NCBI RefSeq assembly: GCF_000970855.1
Contig: NZ_KQ034046.1
Location: forward strand, 179,567-243,566
Reading direction: 5' to 3'
Source: Lactobacillus helsingborgensis
Lineage (GTDB): Bacteria > Bacillota > Bacilli > Lactobacillales > Lactobacillaceae
DNA length: 64,000 nucleotides
The translations under genes and the position numbers were made by a program. Positions 60,912 through 64,000 of this stretch are shown piece by piece. A model generated the notes under the pieces. It saw only the letters and a program-made list of their open reading frames with translations. It was not told the DNA's origin and made no database searches. Position 1 is the first letter of the stretch, and the number at the start of each line of letters is the position of its first letter.

Positions 60912-62717
60912 ATGATTTGGAAGTTGTCCTTAACGGGAATCAAGAGTCGCTTTAAAGATTACGCGGTTTTGTTTTCCGGCTTGGTTGTTGCCAGCATGAT
61001 TTTTTACATGTTCCTCACAATCACCATTAATCCTACTTTTATCAAAAATGATATTGCAGCACCAAGTAACTATGTCCGCTTTACCTTTGGTTTTGGTATT
61101 GTCTTGTTGGTAATCATCACTGCGGTTTACCTGGTTTATGCCAACTCTTTTTTACTGAGCATGCGCAAACACGATTACGGCATGTACATGATGCTCGGAG
61201 CTAAGAGTACTAAAATCGGGGCACTAATTTTTCTAGAAACTCTGATAACCGGTATTTTTGCCACAATAGTTGGTATTATGCTGGGCGTTGGTCTGACCGC
61301 TATTGTATCCCAGCTGCTGATATCTCGTTTAGGCTTGACGGTGAAGCATTTTGCCGTTATTTTACCCAATGCTATTATCTGGACGATTATCTTCTTCATT
61401 TTCATCTTCTTATTTGGTGCTTTGAAAAATGTCCGTAAATTAACCAAGACGCCGATAATTGAATTATTGCGTGATGACCAAAAGCCGGTCGCCTACAAGC
61501 GTCAGCCGGTCTTGCACTGGATTCAAGGAATATTGGGTCTGTTACTTTTAGCTGCAGGCTACTTTATTCTGGGTCTGCCGGGTAACGCTATTTTATTTAT
61601 TATTCCAGCAGCGCTAGTGACCATAGTTGCCGGTTCATACTTCACATTTAATGCTTTTTTCAGTGCCTTAATTGGGTTCTTGCTTAACCGCAGAAGCTTT
61701 TCTTATCATGGCATCCGGGTATTTACTTTAGGCCAGTTGAAGTTTCGGCTGCATGATTATACCCGAATTTTAACCGTGGTTTCACTGCTTTTTGCCTTGG
61801 CACTTGGAGCTATTACTGTAGGGCTTAACTTCAGCACGCTCAGTGAGCAACTTGAAGGCAATTTCTACTATGACACTACTATTATCAGTGACTCTCCCAA
61901 AGTTGAGCAGGCTAAAAATAAGCTAACTATTACCCGTGAGCAAACTTATCATTATAAGGAACAGGGCAAGTATTTATACTTTAACCGCAGTGAATTTAAT
62001 AATAATCCAGTTAAAAACGTCAAGTTTTACATGAAAAATGGTCAGCCCGCCTACAAGACGATCAACTTACCTACTAAAAAATTAGATGTGCCAGCAACGT
62101 ATGCCAATAATGCTTTTGGCGCTATGGTTCCTAATGGTATCGCTAAAATTATTCGCTTGGTTTCACCTGAAAAGTGGGCACAGAAAAAAGGGCAGAATAA
62201 ATTTGTCAGTTTCGTAAATGTGAAAAATTTCGATCAAGATTACCCCACCATCTTAAAATTGCAAAAACAGCAGTTAAAAGAAAATTCTGCTTATGAGTAT
62301 ATATATACTTCGAGCAAGGCTGGCAGTTACCAGTTAATCAAGAATTTCAGCAGCGGGTTTGAATTTATGGGCTTCTTTTTAGGTATTGCCTTTCTAACCA
62401 TGCTGGCTTCAACCCTGATGTTCAAGGTGCTAAGTGGTGCAGCCAGTGACAAAGTGCGCTACCAAATGTTATTTGAAATTGGCACAAGGGTAAAGGTATT
62501 GCGTCAATCTATCAGAAATGAGATTGGAGTGCTGTTTCTTCTGCCTGGTGTATTGGGCGTGATCGACGTTCTCTTTGGCTTAAGATTATTTAAACTGCTC
62601 TTACCGCACCCCTACCAGAACTTGTGGATTCCCTTTACGATTTTTATTGTGCTTTATCTGATTTATTACTTATTAACGGTGAAATTATATGAAAAAATCG
62701 TGCTTGCACATGAATAA
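60912..62717 (+). CDS. FtsX-like permease, BceB-type, first copy
   Basis: 601 residues, about eight to ten membrane helices with a large extracytoplasmic domain (about 310-480), as in BceB permeases that bind and remove peptide antibiotics from lipid-cycle targets. The N-terminal cytoplasmic-loop motif SMRKHDYGMYMMLGA is a hallmark of the family. Starts 11 bases after the ATPase gene, behind AAGGAG. Confidence 0.9.
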   Translation: MIWKLSLTGIKSRFKDYAVLFSGLVVASMIFYMFLTITINPTFIKNDIAAPSNYVRFTFGFGIVLLVIITAVYLVYANSFLLSMRKHDYGMYMMLGAKSTKIGALIFLETLITGIFATIVGIMLGVGLTAIVSQLLISRLGLTVKHFAVILPNAIIWTIIFFIFIFLFGALKNVRKLTKTPIIELLRDDQKPVAYKRQPVLHWIQGILGLLLLAAGYFILGLPGNAILFIIPAALVTIVAGSYFTFNAFFSALIGFLLNRRSFSYHGIRVFTLGQLKFRLHDYTRILTVVSLLFALALGAITVGLNFSTLSEQLEGNFYYDTTIISDSPKVEQAKNKLTITREQTYHYKEQGKYLYFNRSEFNNNPVKNVKFYMKNGQPAYKTINLPTKKLDVPATYANNAFGAMVPNGIAKIIRLVSPEKWAQKKGQNKFVSFVNVKNFDQDYPTILKLQKQQLKENSAYEYIYTSSKAGSYQLIKNFSSGFEFMGFFLGIAFLTMLASTLMFKVLSGAASDKVRYQMLFEIGTRVKVLRQSIRNEIGVLFLLPGVLGVIDVLFGLRLFKLLLPHPYQNLWIPFTIFIVLYLIYYLLTVKLYEKIVLAHE

Positions 62718-62771
62718 AATTGGGGCAGTAATTAATACAAGTTTGTTTTTAGTAAAAGAAAAGGAGCAGTA

Positions 62772-64000
62772 ATGATTTGGAAGCTATCCGTGACGGGTAT
62801 TAGGAATAGGCTGAAAGACTATCTGGTATTATTTTCCGGCTTGATTGTAGCCAGCATGATTTTCTATATGTTCTTGTCAATTGCTACTAACCCTGTATTT
62901 ATTAGTAAAGATGTCTATGGTAGAACAGCATACCTGACGTATATTTTTACCTTTGGCATTATTTTGTTAGTAATCATTACATCTGTCTATTTGATTTATG
63001 CCAATTCGTTTTTGTTAAGTATGCGTAAGCATGACTATGGCATGTATATGATGCTTGGAGCCAAAAGCACGCGGATTGGTTTACTAATTTTTTCTGAAAC
63101 TCTGCTAACCGGCTTTTTAGCAGTTCTGCTGGGAATACTACTGGGGCTTGGGTTGACCACTATAGTTACCAAGGTGCTGATAGGTAAACTAGGGCTGGAA
63201 ATTACGCACTATAAGGCAATATTGCCCATCGCAATAATAGGGACTTTGCTTTTCTTTGTTATTATTTTTCTCTTGGGTGCACTGAGCAATGTGCACAAAC
63301 TTACACATACTCCGGTAATTGATCTTTTACACGAAGATCAAACTCCCATTAATCTTAATCATCATCCCGTTTTGCGGGGAATTGAAGCAATTTGCGGTGT
63401 GCTTTTGCTGGCTGTCGGTTACTATGTAATGACTTTGTCCACCAGATATATTTACTTTCTTATTCCCACCGCTTTAGTAACAATTATTGCTGGTTCTTTC
63501 TTCGTCTTTAATAGTGTCTTTACAGCTATAATTAATTATTTACTTAATAAAAAATCTTTTTCATATCGTGGCATTAATGAATTTACTCTTGGGCAGTTGA
63601 AATTTCGCTTGCAAAGCTACACCAAGATATTAACTATGATTTCAATTCTGTTTGCTTTGGCGCTAGGTGCAATTACAGTGGGGCTTAATTTTGGCTCCAT
63701 GAAGGATGAGACGCAAAAAAGCATTTATTATGATGCTACAATTGTTAGTCAGACACCAGCAGTTAAAAAAGCAGAAGCTAAGTTAACCATTAGCAATAAG
63801 CAGACTTATCACTACAAAGAAAAGGGGATGCACCTCTACTTTAACCGCGCGGAATTTGAAAAACAGCCGCTGAAAGAAATAGAAATCTATTTTCATGACA
63901 ATCAAGACAATTTACCTACATATAAAGTGAAAACACTGGTTACTGCCGAACTGGATCGACCGGAAACAGCTGCCAACAGCATTTTTAGTCAAATGGTGCC
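62772..64000 (+). CDS. FtsX-like permease, second copy, truncated at window end
   Basis: Open frame of 409 codons from ATG 62772, seven bases after AAGGAG, running off the right edge without a stop. It is a clear paralog of the preceding permease: same start (MIWKLS.TGI.(S/N)R.KDY), SMRKHDYGMYMMLGAKST, and FTLGQLKFRL. The extracytoplasmic part has diverged. 54 bases separate the two genes. Together they share one ATPase gene. Confidence 0.88.
   Translation, partial: MIWKLSVTGIRNRLKDYLVLFSGLIVASMIFYMFLSIATNPVFISKDVYGRTAYLTYIFTFGIILLVIITSVYLIYANSFLLSMRKHDYGMYMMLGAKSTRIGLLIFSETLLTGFLAVLLGILLGLGLTTIVTKVLIGKLGLEITHYKAILPIAIIGTLLFFVIIFLLGALSNVHKLTHTPVIDLLHEDQTPINLNHHPVLRGIEAICGVLLLAVGYYVMTLSTRYIYFLIPTALVTIIAGSFFVFNSVFTAIINYLLNKKSFSYRGINEFTLGQLKFRLQSYTKILTMISILFALALGAITVGLNFGSMKDETQKSIYYDATIVSQTPAVKKAEAKLTISNKQTYHYKEKGMHLYFNRAEFEKQPLKEIEIYFHDNQDNLPTYKVKTLVTAELDRPETAANSIFSQMV

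Noticed and set aside
1-64000. Mobile elements, prophage, CRISPR, tRNA or rRNA genes
   Set aside because: No transposase, integrase or phage genes, no regular spaced repeats and no tRNA cloverleaf or rRNA motifs were seen on reading the gaps.

Overview
The window is chromosomal DNA of a low-GC Gram-positive bacterium, almost certainly a Lactobacillus of the delbrueckii/acidophilus (sensu stricto) group. The evidence is four secreted proteins with lactobacillar SLAP-type surface-layer-associated modules, an Apf-type surface lytic domain, a helveticin-J-family bacteriocin, a PepN very close to the lactobacillar enzyme, an ammonia-dependent AsnA behind a T-box, strong purine-rich ribosome binding sites and frequent TTG starts. 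The species cannot be fixed from the sequence. I see no rRNA, tRNA, CRISPR array, insertion sequence or prophage.

Layout. 1-5.2 kb: partial SLAP surface protein, RarA, two small membrane proteins, a proline-iminopeptidase-like hydrolase. 5.2-8 kb: an amino-acid ABC importer (ATPase plus binding-protein/permease fusion) behind a clear lysine riboswitch with promoter and terminator. 8-11.4 kb: DNA glycosylase, DUF488, sirtuin, T-box-controlled asnA. 11.4-17 kb: a hexitol (mannitol/sorbitol-type) PTS operon with a divergent DeoR regulator and a compact control region (two palindromes, cre site). 17-24 kb: MazG-like pyrophosphohydrolase, cardiolipin synthase, DUF915 and DUF1002 proteins, RNase H, glycosyltransferase and hydrolase pair. 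24-29 kb: a divergent PRPP synthetase, a TetR/membrane-protein pair, nucleoside deoxyribosyltransferase, and an AbiE-type toxin-antitoxin locus whose toxin gene is frameshifted. 29-37.3 kb: CAP-domain secreted protein, helveticin-like bacteriocin, ddl, a MerR-like coiled-coil protein, a YibE/F pair with an esterase, an ASCH-like protein.

37.3-44.3 kb: a DeoR regulator divergent from a galactitol-type operon (unknown membrane protein, GatB, GatC, PfkB kinase, GatD dehydrogenase, class II aldolase, GatA, mutarotase-like protein) with a well-formed promoter, palindrome and consensus cre. 44.4-48 kb: a mini-Apf protein and three tandem paralogous SLAP-domain proteins with diversified middles. 48-57 kb: PepN, a secreted GH16 glucanase, then an RpiR regulator divergent from ChbG-type deacetylase, alpha-glucoside-type PTS and GH4 phospho-glucosidase. 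57-64 kb: L,D-transpeptidase, GalT-like protein, ECF S component and a Bce-type ABC module with two paralogous FtsX-like permeases, the second cut by the window end.

The main themes are sugar and sugar-alcohol uptake by three separately regulated PTS loci, nutrient sensing by RNA (lysine and asparagine) and a sizeable secreted/cell-wall protein repertoire. The observations most worth a second look are the SLAP-protein triplication, the mixed ChbG/alpha-type GH4 cluster, the split AbiEii toxin, and the galactitol-type operon that lacks the usual tagatose-bisphosphate aldolase.
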